Assembly (NCBI RefSeq): GCF_009741375.1
Contig: NZ_WOWP01000013.1
Coordinates: forward strand, 62,001-126,000
Direction: 5' to 3'
DNA: 64,000 bases
Origin: Flavobacterium rakeshii
GTDB taxonomy: Bacteria > Bacteroidota > Bacteroidia > Flavobacteriales > Flavobacteriaceae
This document shows, in pieces, positions 1 to 8,310 of the stretch. Both the position numbers and the translations under genes were made by a program. The stretch's first letter is position 1; each line of letters starts with the position of its first letter. The notes under the pieces are model-generated. The model had not been told where the DNA came from, made no database searches, and saw only the letters and a program-made list of their open reading frames with translations.

Positions 1-869
1 ACAGTGAAGGACTTGATATAGCCGAACTTTTTGATATGCAAAATGCCGGAGCCGTTGCTTTTGGCGATTATAATAAAGACCTGCCTGATGCAAACCTGTT
101 GAAAATTGCTCTACAATATGCTCAGGATTTTGACGGACTGGTAATTACTTTTTGCCAGGACAGCAAAATTAAAGGTAAAGGTGTGGTACACGAAGGTTTT
201 GTTAGCACCCGTTTAGGATTAAAAGGTATACCTGCACTTGCCGAGGAGTTACAGGTGGCACGTAACCTGTACCTGTTAGAATATACAGGTGGTAAAATGC
301 ATATCCCTACCGTATCTACAGGAAAATCGGTACAACTTATAAGAGAAGCTAAAGCAAAAGGACTTAACGTAACCTGTAGTGTTGCCGTACATCACCTTTT
401 ACTTACAGATGATACTCTGGTTAATTTTGATACCCGTTACAAAGTAGCTCCGCCATTACGACCTGAAAATGAAAGAAAAGCTCTTATTGAGGGAGTACTT
501 GACGGAACCATAGATATGATTACCAGCGACCATAATCCTCTTGACGTTGAGTTAAAGAAAATGGAATTTGATATGGCTAAAAACGGTACTATAGGACTGG
601 AAACTGCTTTTGGTGCACTTGCCAATATACTACCTGTTGATGTTATTATTGAAAAACTTACTGCCGGTAAAAGCGTATTTAAAATTGAAGACCACGCTAT
701 GGAAGAAGGCGCAACAGCATCGTTCTCCCTATTCACTACCGAAGGAAAACATACATTTACTAAAGCCAATATCCTTTCAAAATCTAAAAACTCCGCTTTC
801 TTAGGTCAGGAGTTAAAAGGTAAGGCATATGGTGTATACCACAACGGAAAACTAATTTTAAACGAATAG
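1..869 (+). CDS. pyrC: Dihydroorotase-like protein, 3' part only
   Basis: The left edge of the window cuts this gene; the reading frame is open from base 3, leaving about 288 C-terminal residues. The fold is that of type I dihydroorotase, the third step of pyrimidine synthesis: a TIM-barrel amidohydrolase with VHHLLLTDD, APPLRPENERKALIEG, SDHNP and the GLETAFG helix in the usual order. By eye, several active-site positions differ from catalytic members. The CHVST-type histidine is threonine (PTVST, codon at 309-311). The last histidine of DHAPH is leucine (DHNPL, 540-542). The HCED-type segment reads FCQD. The aspartate of SDH is kept. It could be a divergent enzyme or a non-catalytic partner of aspartate transcarbamoylase. 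A lipoprotein gene follows after 4 bases. Confidence 0.85.
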   Translation, partial: SEGLDIAELFDMQNAGAVAFGDYNKDLPDANLLKIALQYAQDFDGLVITFCQDSKIKGKGVVHEGFVSTRLGLKGIPALAEELQVARNLYLLEYTGGKMHIPTVSTGKSVQLIREAKAKGLNVTCSVAVHHLLLTDDTLVNFDTRYKVAPPLRPENERKALIEGVLDGTIDMITSDHNPLDVELKKMEFDMAKNGTIGLETAFGALANILPVDVIIEKLTAGKSVFKIEDHAMEEGATASFSLFTTEGKHTFTKANILSKSKNSAFLGQELKGKAYGVYHNGKLILNE

Positions 870-873
870 CATT

Positions 874-1320
874 ATGAAGTCACCTGTCCATTTTCTAATT
901 ACCGCTTTTTGTGCATTAACAATATGTTCCTGCCAAAAGGCAAAAGAAACAATAAATAAAGGCGGAGAAGCTGTTGGAGAAACTGCTACCGAATTTATTG
1001 AAGGGGTTAGTGAAGGTGTTGACAGGACTTTAGAATGTAAAATAAATCTGTCTGAAAAACTTATTAATAAAGGTATTAAAACCGGTAAGTTTTACATTGA
1101 AGACGAAGGTAACAGTAAAGACAATAAACTGGTAATTTATATTATTACCGAAAAGGCTATTAACGATACACTTACTTTTACCGTAAAAGACAAAAAAGGT
1201 GTTGAGTTTGGTCGTGAAAAACTGGTTCTTAATACAAAGGCCGGAGATGCATCTTACTATGATGTGGTATTTGATACACGAACAGATATAGAAGTAAAAA
1301 GCACAATAGATATATATTAA
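874..1320 (+). CDS. Putative lipoprotein of unknown function
   Basis: A 148-residue protein with a lipoprotein signal peptide. A short hydrophobic stretch ends in the lipobox-like ICSC, placing the lipidated cysteine at residue 20. A helical, Lys/Glu-rich stretch follows (about residues 22-50, with GEAVGETATEFIEG), then a beta-rich C-terminal half. It is probably anchored in the periplasm or outer membrane. It starts 4 bases after the pyrC-like gene and runs 1 base before the next ORF, so the four genes from pyrC to the esterase at 1655 are probably co-transcribed. I do not recognise the family, and no catalytic motif is visible. Confidence 0.75.
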   Translation: MKSPVHFLITAFCALTICSCQKAKETINKGGEAVGETATEFIEGVSEGVDRTLECKINLSEKLINKGIKTGKFYIEDEGNSKDNKLVIYIITEKAINDTLTFTVKDKKGVEFGREKLVLNTKAGDASYYDVVFDTRTDIEVKSTIDIY

Positions 1321-1321
1321 A

Positions 1322-1651
1322 ATGAATACACAACCTGAAGAAAATAACGGAAAAACATATGCTATAGTTAGCTATCTTACGATTATAGGTTCAATAATAG
1401 CGATAATACTAAACAGTGAAAAGAAAGATCCTTTTGCATCATTCCACATTAGGCAGGCACTGGGGTTAACGCTTGGATTTTTTGCATTAGGATACCCTAT
1501 AGGCTTTTTTGACAGTTGGATGGTAAGCTCAGCTTTCTACCTTTTCTTCTTCATCTTATGGATCTTTGGTTTCATAGGTGCATTACAGGGACAAATGAAC
1601 CTTGTACCTATACTTGGTCCTTTTTTCCAAAAACTATTTAAAAGCATTTAA
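1322..1651 (+). CDS. DUF4870/Tic20-like small membrane protein
   Basis: A 109-residue integral membrane protein with about three hydrophobic segments (near residues 14-30, 45-62 and 68-92). The loop FHIRQALGL after the first segment is the usual signature of the DUF4870 / Tic20-like family. Function is not established for bacterial members. It lies between a lipoprotein gene and an esterase gene with spacers of 1 and 3 bases, so it is probably translated from the same mRNA. A related protein is encoded at 26062. Confidence 0.75.
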   Translation: MNTQPEENNGKTYAIVSYLTIIGSIIAIILNSEKKDPFASFHIRQALGLTLGFFALGYPIGFFDSWMVSSAFYLFFFILWIFGFIGALQGQMNLVPILGPFFQKLFKSI

Positions 1652-1654
1652 TCA

Positions 1655-2308
1655 ATGAGTAACTCATTATACTATTTAATACGAGAGCCTAAAGTAAAAC
1701 AGGAAAAGAATCCTTTAATACTGTTACTACACGGTTATGGTAGTAATGAAGAAGATTTGTTCTCGTTTGCAGGACAGCTTCCGGAAGAGTATTATATCAT
1801 TTCGGCAAGAGCACCACACCATATCCCTCCTTACGGAAATGCATGGTATGCTATTAATTTTGATTCGGATATGAATAAATTTTCCGATGATAATCAGGCA
1901 ATAGAATCAAGGGAACTTATCGTTAAGTTTATTGATGAACTTATAGACCAATACCCTATTGATGCTCAAAAAGTAACCCTGCTTGGATTTAGCCAGGGAG
2001 CTATATTAAGTTACTCCATAGCACTAACCTACCCTGAAAAAATTGACCGTGTTGTAGCCCTTAGCGGATACCTTAATATGGATATTATAAACAAAGGTTT
2101 TAATACTAACGACATCTCTAAGCTACGCTTCTTTATTTCTCACGGAGTGGTAGATCAGGTTATCCCTGTAGACTGGGCGCGTAAAGCCCCGGAGGTTTTA
2201 AAAGACCTGAAACTGGATGTAGAATATCATGAATACCCTGTAGGACATGGTGTAACACCACAAAACTTTTACGACCTGTTAAGTTGGATAAACAAGACTA
2301 ATAAATAA
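1655..2308 (+). CDS. Alpha/beta-hydrolase, phospholipase/carboxylesterase family
   Basis: A 217-residue serine esterase of the carboxylesterase/lysophospholipase (YpfH-like) type. The oxyanion segment LLHGYGSNEEDL is at residues 24-35. The nucleophile elbow GFSQGA puts the catalytic serine at 113. The acid is probably Asp167 in SHGVVDQVIP, and the histidine is His198 in VGHGV. There is no signal peptide, so it should act in the cytoplasm on small acyl esters; the substrate cannot be read from the sequence. It is the last gene of the run that starts with the pyrC-like gene, and a strong palindromic terminator follows immediately. Confidence 0.88.
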   Translation: MSNSLYYLIREPKVKQEKNPLILLLHGYGSNEEDLFSFAGQLPEEYYIISARAPHHIPPYGNAWYAINFDSDMNKFSDDNQAIESRELIVKFIDELIDQYPIDAQKVTLLGFSQGAILSYSIALTYPEKIDRVVALSGYLNMDIINKGFNTNDISKLRFFISHGVVDQVIPVDWARKAPEVLKDLKLDVEYHEYPVGHGVTPQNFYDLLSWINKTNK

Positions 2309-2342
2309 TAAAAAAGGCGGTTTTAAAACCGCCTTTTTTATT
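2307..2342 (+). terminator. Bidirectional intrinsic terminator, perfect 36-bp palindrome
   Basis: Core GGCGGTTTTAAAACCGCC is flanked by A-runs and T-runs. It is a perfect palindrome without spacer and lies between convergent genes (esterase on + and lipoprotein on -), so it can stop transcription from both sides. Confidence 0.9.
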
Positions 2343-2353
2343 GTCTTACTGTA

Positions 2354-2836
2354 TTAGCTTTGGGCATTATCATCGCCCGTTACTCTTTTTTCTTCAATAA
2401 GGGCTCCGGCATACAACGGATTCCCTTCTTTGGACAGCGTATAATCTTTTTTTACTTCAAGCATCCAGTTGTCTGCTTTGTAAATACCTTCTTCCGTTTT
2501 GGATAGTAGGAATGTTTTTGATGAATCGGGTAAAAAAACTTCCACAACACTCTGGTCATCGTTAAAAACTACAAAAGCACTATAGGCTGTTCCTACATCC
2601 TTCAGTTCCTGTACAGGGTTAAGCCTGTACCCCACATCATAAGCCCTTATACATTCTTTTTTTAATAACGACCACCTGTATCCGGCAGAAGTAACACAAC
2701 CTTTAGCATCTTTATCGTTACCAATAACAACCTTTTTTACAGGTTCTGCATCAGGTTCCTCACCACGATCTTTCATCATCTGCTCGCAGGAAATTAAACT
2801 CATTCCCGCCAGCAGCAGTGGCAATAACTTTTTCAT
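2354..2836 (-). CDS. Putative lipoprotein
   Basis: A 160-residue protein with a signal peptide ending in SLISC (lipid cysteine at residue 17), then a charged linker (DRGEEPDAEPVKK) and a mainly beta C-terminal domain. Residues 46-62 contain CVTSAGYRWSLLKKEC, two cysteines that could form a disulfide. No family is recognised. It is the last gene of a minus-strand group with 2872-3363 (35-base gap) and 3371-4138. Confidence 0.72.
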   Translation of the reverse strand: MKKLLPLLLAGMSLISCEQMMKDRGEEPDAEPVKKVVIGNDKDAKGCVTSAGYRWSLLKKECIRAYDVGYRLNPVQELKDVGTAYSAFVVFNDDQSVVEVFLPDSSKTFLLSKTEEGIYKADNWMLEVKKDYTLSKEGNPLYAGALIEEKRVTGDDNAQS

Positions 2837-2871
2837 TCGTTTTTATTTGATAACCCTAAAATACGAAAAAA

Positions 2872-3363
2872 TTAATTATTCGCATGTAAAAGTGTTTCGG
2901 CAGGCTCAAATGTTATACTACCATCTTCCTCTACAAAATATTTAACTATAGATTCACCGTGTAGAGTTCCGTTACTAAAATCAATTATTACCCAACGGTT
3001 GTTAAGTACCCTGTAATTATTAACTAAAAAAGGACTCCCTATTTGCGGGTAGTTAACCAAAGGGTTACCTCCTGCCTTTGCATTACCTGCATAAATAGCA
3101 TCTCTTATTGCAATTTGGATTTTCTGTAAATCCTTATCTCCAAAATATAATTGCGCAGCTTCATTTTGATCAAGTGTAAAATAGTTGGCCTTATAGAGAT
3201 TATCCTCATTTGCCATTACAGAATCTTTTAAAGCCTGTACCCTACCTTCCAGAGTTTCAATATTTGTAGTTTGAAACTTATCTTTATTGGTAAAATACAT
3301 GTAAGTAAAAACATTAACAAGTAAAGAGAAAATAAACAGGTATAAAAAAAGGTTCTTTTTCAT
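2872..3363 (-). CDS. Hypothetical protein with N-terminal membrane anchor
   Basis: A 163-residue protein with an N-terminal hydrophobic segment (residues 4-24) that looks like an uncleaved signal anchor. A short predicted coiled coil follows (about residues 36-60), then a globular C-terminal part with YFGDKDLQKIQ and a beta-rich end (RWVIIDFSNGTLHGES). It is probably exposed to the periplasm. The start is 7 bases after the stop of the metallo-hydrolase gene upstream, so the two are likely translated from one mRNA. I do not recognise a family. Confidence 0.7.
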   Translation of the reverse strand: MKKNLFLYLFIFSLLVNVFTYMYFTNKDKFQTTNIETLEGRVQALKDSVMANEDNLYKANYFTLDQNEAAQLYFGDKDLQKIQIAIRDAIYAGNAKAGGNPLVNYPQIGSPFLVNNYRVLNNRWVIIDFSNGTLHGESIVKYFVEEDGSITFEPAETLLHANN

Positions 3364-3370
3364 AATATAG

Positions 3371-4138
3371 TTAAATGGTTATCTGTAAGTTATCATAAGC
3401 TAAGAAAACATTGTCAGGTAATTTTGCCTGTATCTCCTCATGCAAGCCCATAAGGTGGCTTATATGAGTTAAGTAAGCTTTTTCGGGCTTAATCTCATCA
3501 ATAAACTGTAAAGCCTCTTCAAGATTAAAATGAGTAGGATGTTGGGTTTCCCTTAGTGCATTTACCACCAGTACTTTTAAACCTTTAAGCTTTTCCTTCT
3601 CTTCAGACTCTACGGTTTTCACATCTGTCAGGTAAGCAAAATCATCAATGCGGTAACCAAAAACCTGCAAACTGCCATGCATAATATTTATTGGGGTAAC
3701 CGTTTTATTCCCCACAACAAAAGGGTGGTTATTAATTACAATATGCTCTTTAACAGATGGTGCTCCCGGATATTTGTTTTCCTTTTCAAAAATATAATCA
3801 AAACGTTTTTCCAGTTCGCTTAGTACACGGCTATGGGCATATATGGCTATATCCCCCTGCCTAAAGAAAAACGGTCGTATATCATCAAGTCCGGCAGTAT
3901 GATCGGCATGTTCATGTGTAAACAGTATACAGTCCAGTTTATTACAGCCACAGGTAAGCATTTGCTGCCTGAAATCAGGGCCACAATCAATCACAAAAGA
4001 GAAATCGTCCCACTGTATCCAGGCAGACACACGCAGGCGCTTATCTTTAGGATCATCACTTTTGCAAACAGCATCAGTACAACCTATAACCGGTATGCCC
4101 TGCGATGTTCCTGTCCCTAAAAACCATACTTTAATCAC
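3371..4138 (-). CDS. MBL-fold metallo-hydrolase, PhnP-like
   Basis: A 255-residue metallo-beta-lactamase-fold hydrolase. The metal motif FTHEHADHTAGLDD has its HxHxDH at residues 75-80. Further metal ligands are probably the histidine of NIMHGS, the aspartate of YLTDVKT and the histidine of THISHLMG near the C-terminus. The start GTGTSQGIPVIGC resembles the PhnP/cyclic phosphodiesterase-like group. A cytoplasmic phosphodiester or related hydrolase is likely, but the substrate is not known. It is the first gene of the minus-strand group ending at 2354 and is divergent from the gene at 4221. Confidence 0.85.
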   Translation of the reverse strand: MIKVWFLGTGTSQGIPVIGCTDAVCKSDDPKDKRLRVSAWIQWDDFSFVIDCGPDFRQQMLTCGCNKLDCILFTHEHADHTAGLDDIRPFFFRQGDIAIYAHSRVLSELEKRFDYIFEKENKYPGAPSVKEHIVINNHPFVVGNKTVTPINIMHGSLQVFGYRIDDFAYLTDVKTVESEEKEKLKGLKVLVVNALRETQHPTHFNLEEALQFIDEIKPEKAYLTHISHLMGLHEEIQAKLPDNVFLAYDNLQITI

Positions 4139-4193
4139 ACATTAAATTTTTACAAAAATAGGATTTATCTTTTATTAAAAGTCCTGTTTTTCC

Positions 4194-4201
4194 TAACTTT
4201 G
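4194..4201 (+). promoter_or_regulatory. Bacteroidetes -7 box TAACTTTG
   Basis: TAnnTTTG match 19 bases before the ATG at 4221. No clear -33 TTG is visible. Confidence 0.6.
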
Positions 4202-4220
4202 CAAATATCATTGCACTTCC

Positions 4221-5690
4221 ATGAAATTAAAAGATTCTGATATCACTCTGAAAGGAGACAAAATTATAGAGCATGTACCTTCCATAAAGGACAAGGCTCT
4301 AAGGATTAACCTAAACGAGAACATATACGGTACTTTTGCCGAAATTGGTGCCGGTCAGGAAACTGTCCGCCATTTTTTCAGGGCAGGTGGTTCATCAGGA
4401 ACTATCGCAAAGGCCATGTCTGCTTACGATAAAGACTTTAGTGACGCTATTTATGGCGCTGAAGACGACGGTAGGTATGTAACCGAAAGCCGACTTAAAA
4501 AAATGCTGGCACATGAGGTAAGACTTACTGAAAACCGACTTAAAAGGGACAAACACCCTAATAAAGTTTTCTTTAGTTATGCCAATACCGTAGCTACCAT
4601 TGATTTTGCAAAGCAGTTTAAGGGACACGGCTGGGTAGGTATTAAATACCAGGTTGAACCCGACGAAGATTATAACGAAATTACACTACACATCCGTTTT
4701 AAGGAAACCGATGCCCGCCTGCAACAGGAAACTCTGGGTATACTGGGGGTCAACCTTATTTATGGAGCTTATTATAAATACAACGATCCTAAAAAGCTAT
4801 TACGCTACCTTTATGATCACCTTGATAAAGATCAGTTAGAGATTGATACCATCAACTTCTCAGGTCCGCGATTTGCCACTGTAGACAACCGATTAATGAG
4901 CTTACAGCTTGTTAAGAACGGTATGACCGATGCGGTAATGTTTGGCCCTGACGGTCACAACATACTTCCGGCAGCTATATTATACAAGAAAAATATTCTT
5001 GCACTAAGAGGTAGTTTCCGCCCGGTAACTAAGGTAAACATGGATATGTATGAGCAATCATACAAAATGTTCCTTGAAGAAAACAAAGTAGAGAAAGATA
5101 AAGCCCTTGTGGTTTTTGAAATTACACTTTCAAACCTTAGATCTGAGGGAGAAATTGACGAGCGTGACTTTATGGACAGGGCCGAACTGCTTTGTTCATT
5201 AGGGCAAACCGTAATGATATCTAACTTCCAGGAATACTACAAAGTGGTTGAATACTTCTCAAGCTATACTAAAGCCCGTATGGGTCTTGCCATGGGAGTT
5301 AACAACCTTGTAGATATATTTGACGAAAAATACTATCGTCACCTAAGTGGTGGTATACTGGAGGCCTTCGGTAAACTGTTTTACCGTGACCTTAAGGTAT
5401 TCCTATACCCTATGAAAGATGAAGAAGGCGAAATAATCACTTCAGAAAACCTAATGGTTCACCCTCGTATGAAAGAGCTGTACAAGTTCTTTAAATTTAA
5501 CGGTAAGGTGATTGACATTGCTGATATTGATGCCAGTTATCTTGATATTTTCTCAAGAGAGGTACTTAAAATGATTAGCAAAGGGCAGTCTGGATGGGAA
5601 GATATGCTTCCTCCGGGGGTTGCCGAAATTATAAAGAAAAACCAACTGTTTGGTTACGACCCTAAAAAACTGGTAGCAGAACAGAACTAA
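4221..5690 (+). CDS. Conserved flavobacterial protein of unknown function (489 aa)
   Basis: A 489-residue soluble protein without signal peptide or membrane segments. It has many conserved-looking blocks, such as FAEIGAGQETVRHFFRAGG at residues 38-56, GHGWVGIKYQ, NFSGPRFATVDNRLM and MFGPDGHNILPA. I recognise it as a family common in Flavobacteriaceae whose database names (for example TonB-dependent receptor, or nicotinate-nucleotide adenylyltransferase) do not fit: it has no beta-barrel, plug or HxGH nucleotidyltransferase motif. It is transcribed alone, with its own -7 box and a terminator right behind it. Function is unknown; a cytoplasmic, well-expressed protein is all the sequence supports. 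Confidence 0.85.
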   Translation: MKLKDSDITLKGDKIIEHVPSIKDKALRINLNENIYGTFAEIGAGQETVRHFFRAGGSSGTIAKAMSAYDKDFSDAIYGAEDDGRYVTESRLKKMLAHEVRLTENRLKRDKHPNKVFFSYANTVATIDFAKQFKGHGWVGIKYQVEPDEDYNEITLHIRFKETDARLQQETLGILGVNLIYGAYYKYNDPKKLLRYLYDHLDKDQLEIDTINFSGPRFATVDNRLMSLQLVKNGMTDAVMFGPDGHNILPAAILYKKNILALRGSFRPVTKVNMDMYEQSYKMFLEENKVEKDKALVVFEITLSNLRSEGEIDERDFMDRAELLCSLGQTVMISNFQEYYKVVEYFSSYTKARMGLAMGVNNLVDIFDEKYYRHLSGGILEAFGKLFYRDLKVFLYPMKDEEGEIITSENLMVHPRMKELYKFFKFNGKVIDIADIDASYLDIFSREVLKMISKGQSGWEDMLPPGVAEIIKKNQLFGYDPKKLVAEQN

Positions 5691-5703
5691 ATAAAATGCT
5701 ACA

Positions 5704-5747
5704 ATAAATAAAAAAGCAGCTATTATAATAGCTGCTTTTTTATTTAT
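5704..5747 (+). terminator. Intrinsic terminator, perfect 44-bp palindrome
   Basis: The core GCAGCTATTATAATAGCTGC is extended by A/T runs into a 44-bp spacer-free palindrome. It follows the gene at 4221 and lies between genes in the same direction. Confidence 0.88.
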
Positions 5748-5774
5748 ATTTACGCTTCAGCACCTTAAATCATA

Positions 5775-6797
5775 ATGAAAAAATTACTGTTTAGTATCCT
5801 AATACTACTTTGCCACCTAAATGGCTATTGCCAACAAAAAAATGGCGATACTTACTACAAGATTGACAGCATAGCTATTGACACCAAATACAAAAACGAC
5901 ATCCCCTTATTAGTTAGTGATTTAACCAAACACTGTACTACAGACCTCGAAAAAGTACGAGCCATATTTATGTGGATAACCGAAAATATTGAATACGACT
6001 ACAAAGCCTTTAATAAAGGCGATACTAAGGTCGAATATCCTAAACATAAACAAGGAAAAGACTATGGTAAAGCATATGCTAAATGGGAAGACAGGTTTCT
6101 AAAAAACATAATAAACAAAAGGAAAGCAGTTTGTTTTGGCTATTCCTTTTTATTTAAAAAAATGTGTTCGTTAGCAGGCATACAAAGTTCAATAGTAAAC
6201 GGATACACAAAACAATCTCAAAGAGAGATAGGAATACTGGGAAAAATAGACCACGCATGGAATGTTGTTATAATAGATAACCAATACTATTATTTTGATG
6301 TAACCTGGGGAGCAGGTCACTGTCCAAGAGATAAAAACATGAAACCTACCGGATTTATAAAAGAGCGCAATTACTCTTATTGGTGTACACCTTATGAAAG
6401 GATGCTGTTAAACCATTTCCCTTCAGATCCCGAATGGATAAGGCATACAACATACATTAATGCTAAAGAGGAATATAAAAACCTGCCTCTATATGCATCT
6501 CCGGCAATACCATACTTTACAGTTATAAGCCCTGAATCAGGAATAATTAATGCAAAAGTAGGCGATACAATTCACTTCAAAATACAAGTGAGTGATGACT
6601 ACCCCCTACAGAACCAAATAATTATAGATACAAATTTTAAACCCGAAGATAATCGTATCAAATACAGTAGCGATCAGGTAAAATATTCTGATTCCATTTT
6701 AAATTTCGACTATATTATTAAAGACAAAAGAATAAGAGAATTAACAATATACTCAGGCATATATGGAATGCTTGGCTTTAAAGTAAAAGTTCAGTAA
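5775..6797 (+). CDS. Secreted transglutaminase-like domain protein
   Basis: A 340-residue protein with a cleavable signal peptide (hydrophobic residues 4-18, cleavage probably near YCQQ). Residues 55-180 form a transglutaminase/cysteine-protease-like core: VRAIFMWITENIEYDY, then the presumed catalytic Cys120 in KAVCFGYS, His160 in DHAWN and Asp175 in FDVTWG. The C-terminal 120 residues are beta-rich and resemble an accessory domain. Members may act as peptidases or peptide cross-linkers; the substrate is unknown. The gene stands alone between two palindromic terminators and is of exported, accessory type. Confidence 0.85.
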   Translation: MKKLLFSILILLCHLNGYCQQKNGDTYYKIDSIAIDTKYKNDIPLLVSDLTKHCTTDLEKVRAIFMWITENIEYDYKAFNKGDTKVEYPKHKQGKDYGKAYAKWEDRFLKNIINKRKAVCFGYSFLFKKMCSLAGIQSSIVNGYTKQSQREIGILGKIDHAWNVVIIDNQYYYFDVTWGAGHCPRDKNMKPTGFIKERNYSYWCTPYERMLLNHFPSDPEWIRHTTYINAKEEYKNLPLYASPAIPYFTVISPESGIINAKVGDTIHFKIQVSDDYPLQNQIIIDTNFKPEDNRIKYSSDQVKYSDSILNFDYIIKDKRIRELTIYSGIYGMLGFKVKVQ

Positions 6798-6823
6798 AAA
6801 AGCAGCCTATAGGCTGCTTTTTT
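6796..6823 (+). terminator. Intrinsic terminator (28-bp palindrome, copy 1)
   Basis: GCAGCCTATAGGCTGC between A6 and T6, spacer-free. It begins inside the stop codon region of the transglutaminase-like gene. The same 28 bases recur at 8283-8310. Confidence 0.88.
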
Positions 6824-6888
6824 TATTAAGTTGTATTTATAATTATAACCCAACCTTTCCGTTTATGTATTAAATCAATCCAACTAGT

Positions 6889-8280
6889 ATGAAAAAAAAT
6901 ATAATGCTTCTTTTGCTTTTCACATGCTCCTTTAAAGTTTTGGCTCAAAAGGCAGAATTAATAGACAATTACATTAATGAACTCTACCAAAAAAATGCTT
7001 TTAACGGAAATATACTGGTAGCAGAAAAGGGACAGGTAGTTTTTGAAAAAAGTTATGGCCTGGCTAACGAAAAAACACAACAAAAACTAAATACACAAAC
7101 CTGTTTTGAGCTTGCCTCTGTTTCAAAACAATTTACTGCCATGGGAATTGTGCAGTTACAAAAAAAAGGTAAACTATCCTATGACGACAAAATAAGCAAA
7201 TACATCCCTGAGCTTTCGTTTTACGGCGATGTAACAATAAAAAATCTTTTAACCCATACAGGAGGAATACCCGACTATATGGATTTACTGGCAAAAGAAT
7301 GGGACAAAAGTAAAATAGCAACCAATGATGATGTTATAAAAGCATTTGAAAAACAGAAGCCTGCACCACTCTTCTCTCCTAACGAAAAATGGGAATACAG
7401 CAATACAGGATACTTACTGTTAGCCACCATAATTGAAAGGGTAAGCAAACAAACCTATGGAGAGTACCTTAATAAAACCATATTTAAGCCTTTAAAAATG
7501 AATAATACTTTTGTTTACAGAAGATGGTTTAAGCCGGAAACTAAAAATAACTATGCATTGGGTTATCTTTTCTCGCGTGAATTAAACAAAAAGGTAACTC
7601 CTGATGAGTTTGGTTCTGATTTTTATGTGGTTTATTTAGACGGAATAGTGGGTGACGGAATGGTAAACTCCAACCTTGAAGATTTACTAAAATGGGACAG
7701 GGCATTATATGGTAATGAAATTATTAATGACAATGACAGGAAAATGATATTTTCCGCTTATGAAATGTCAGGACAAAGAAGCACTGATTATGGATTTGGG
7801 TGGATGCTTACCAATTCTCCTGATTATGGGAAAATAGCCTTACACAGCGGTAGCTGGGGAGGTTATATAACCTATATTGAAAGACATTTAGATAATGACA
7901 AAACCATAATAGTACTTCAAAACAATGCCTTATTCACAACAGAAATACCAGTAAAAAACATTAGGCGTATACTTTACAATCAGCCACCTGAAAAACAGAT
8001 TAAAATAGATAATAATATACTACAGCAATGTGAAGGAAAATATATAACCGAAAGCGGTAAAACAAAGGAGATTATTTATGAGGACGGTAAAATTTATGTT
8101 CCCGTAGGTCAGGAAGAAAAGCTTGAACTCATACCGGTATCCCAAACAAAATTCATTGTTGACGGTTTCAGCCCTGAGGTAAGTTTTGAGTTTACTTTTA
8201 ACAGCGAAGGAAAAGTTACAAAATACAGGGCACAACAACCCGAACAAGGCATAGATTATGAAGCAAAGAAAGTAGAATAA
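6889..8280 (+). CDS. Secreted serine hydrolase, class C beta-lactamase fold
   Basis: A 463-residue exported protein of the beta-lactamase/penicillin-binding (PF00144-like) family. A signal peptide of about 19 residues ends in VLAQ. The catalytic SxxK is Ser77-Val-Ser-Lys80 in ELASVSKQF. The YxN motif is Tyr169-Ser-Asn171 in WEYSNTGY. The third motif is HSGSWGG in place of KTG, as in esterase-like and D-peptidase-like members. Residues after about 365 form a separate beta-rich tail. Flavobacteria have many such paralogues, used as esterases or D-amino-acid peptidases, so resistance should not be assumed. It is monocistronic, with a terminator directly after the stop. Confidence 0.88.
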   Translation: MKKNIMLLLLFTCSFKVLAQKAELIDNYINELYQKNAFNGNILVAEKGQVVFEKSYGLANEKTQQKLNTQTCFELASVSKQFTAMGIVQLQKKGKLSYDDKISKYIPELSFYGDVTIKNLLTHTGGIPDYMDLLAKEWDKSKIATNDDVIKAFEKQKPAPLFSPNEKWEYSNTGYLLLATIIERVSKQTYGEYLNKTIFKPLKMNNTFVYRRWFKPETKNNYALGYLFSRELNKKVTPDEFGSDFYVVYLDGIVGDGMVNSNLEDLLKWDRALYGNEIINDNDRKMIFSAYEMSGQRSTDYGFGWMLTNSPDYGKIALHSGSWGGYITYIERHLDNDKTIIVLQNNALFTTEIPVKNIRRILYNQPPEKQIKIDNNILQQCEGKYITESGKTKEIIYEDGKIYVPVGQEEKLELIPVSQTKFIVDGFSPEVSFEFTFNSEGKVTKYRAQQPEQGIDYEAKKVE

Positions 8281-8282
8281 TA

Positions 8283-8310
8283 AAAAAAGCAGCCTATAGG
8301 CTGCTTTTTT
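8283..8310 (+). terminator. Bidirectional terminator (28-bp palindrome, copy 2)
   Basis: The same spacer-free palindrome as at 6796-6823. It lies between the convergent serine hydrolase and bcp genes and overlaps the last codon of bcp by 2 bases. Confidence 0.88.

Noticed and set aside
6889..8280. Class C beta-lactamase as a resistance gene
   Set aside because: The third motif is HSG, and the gene has a long extra C-terminal domain. Such paralogues are usually esterases or peptidases.
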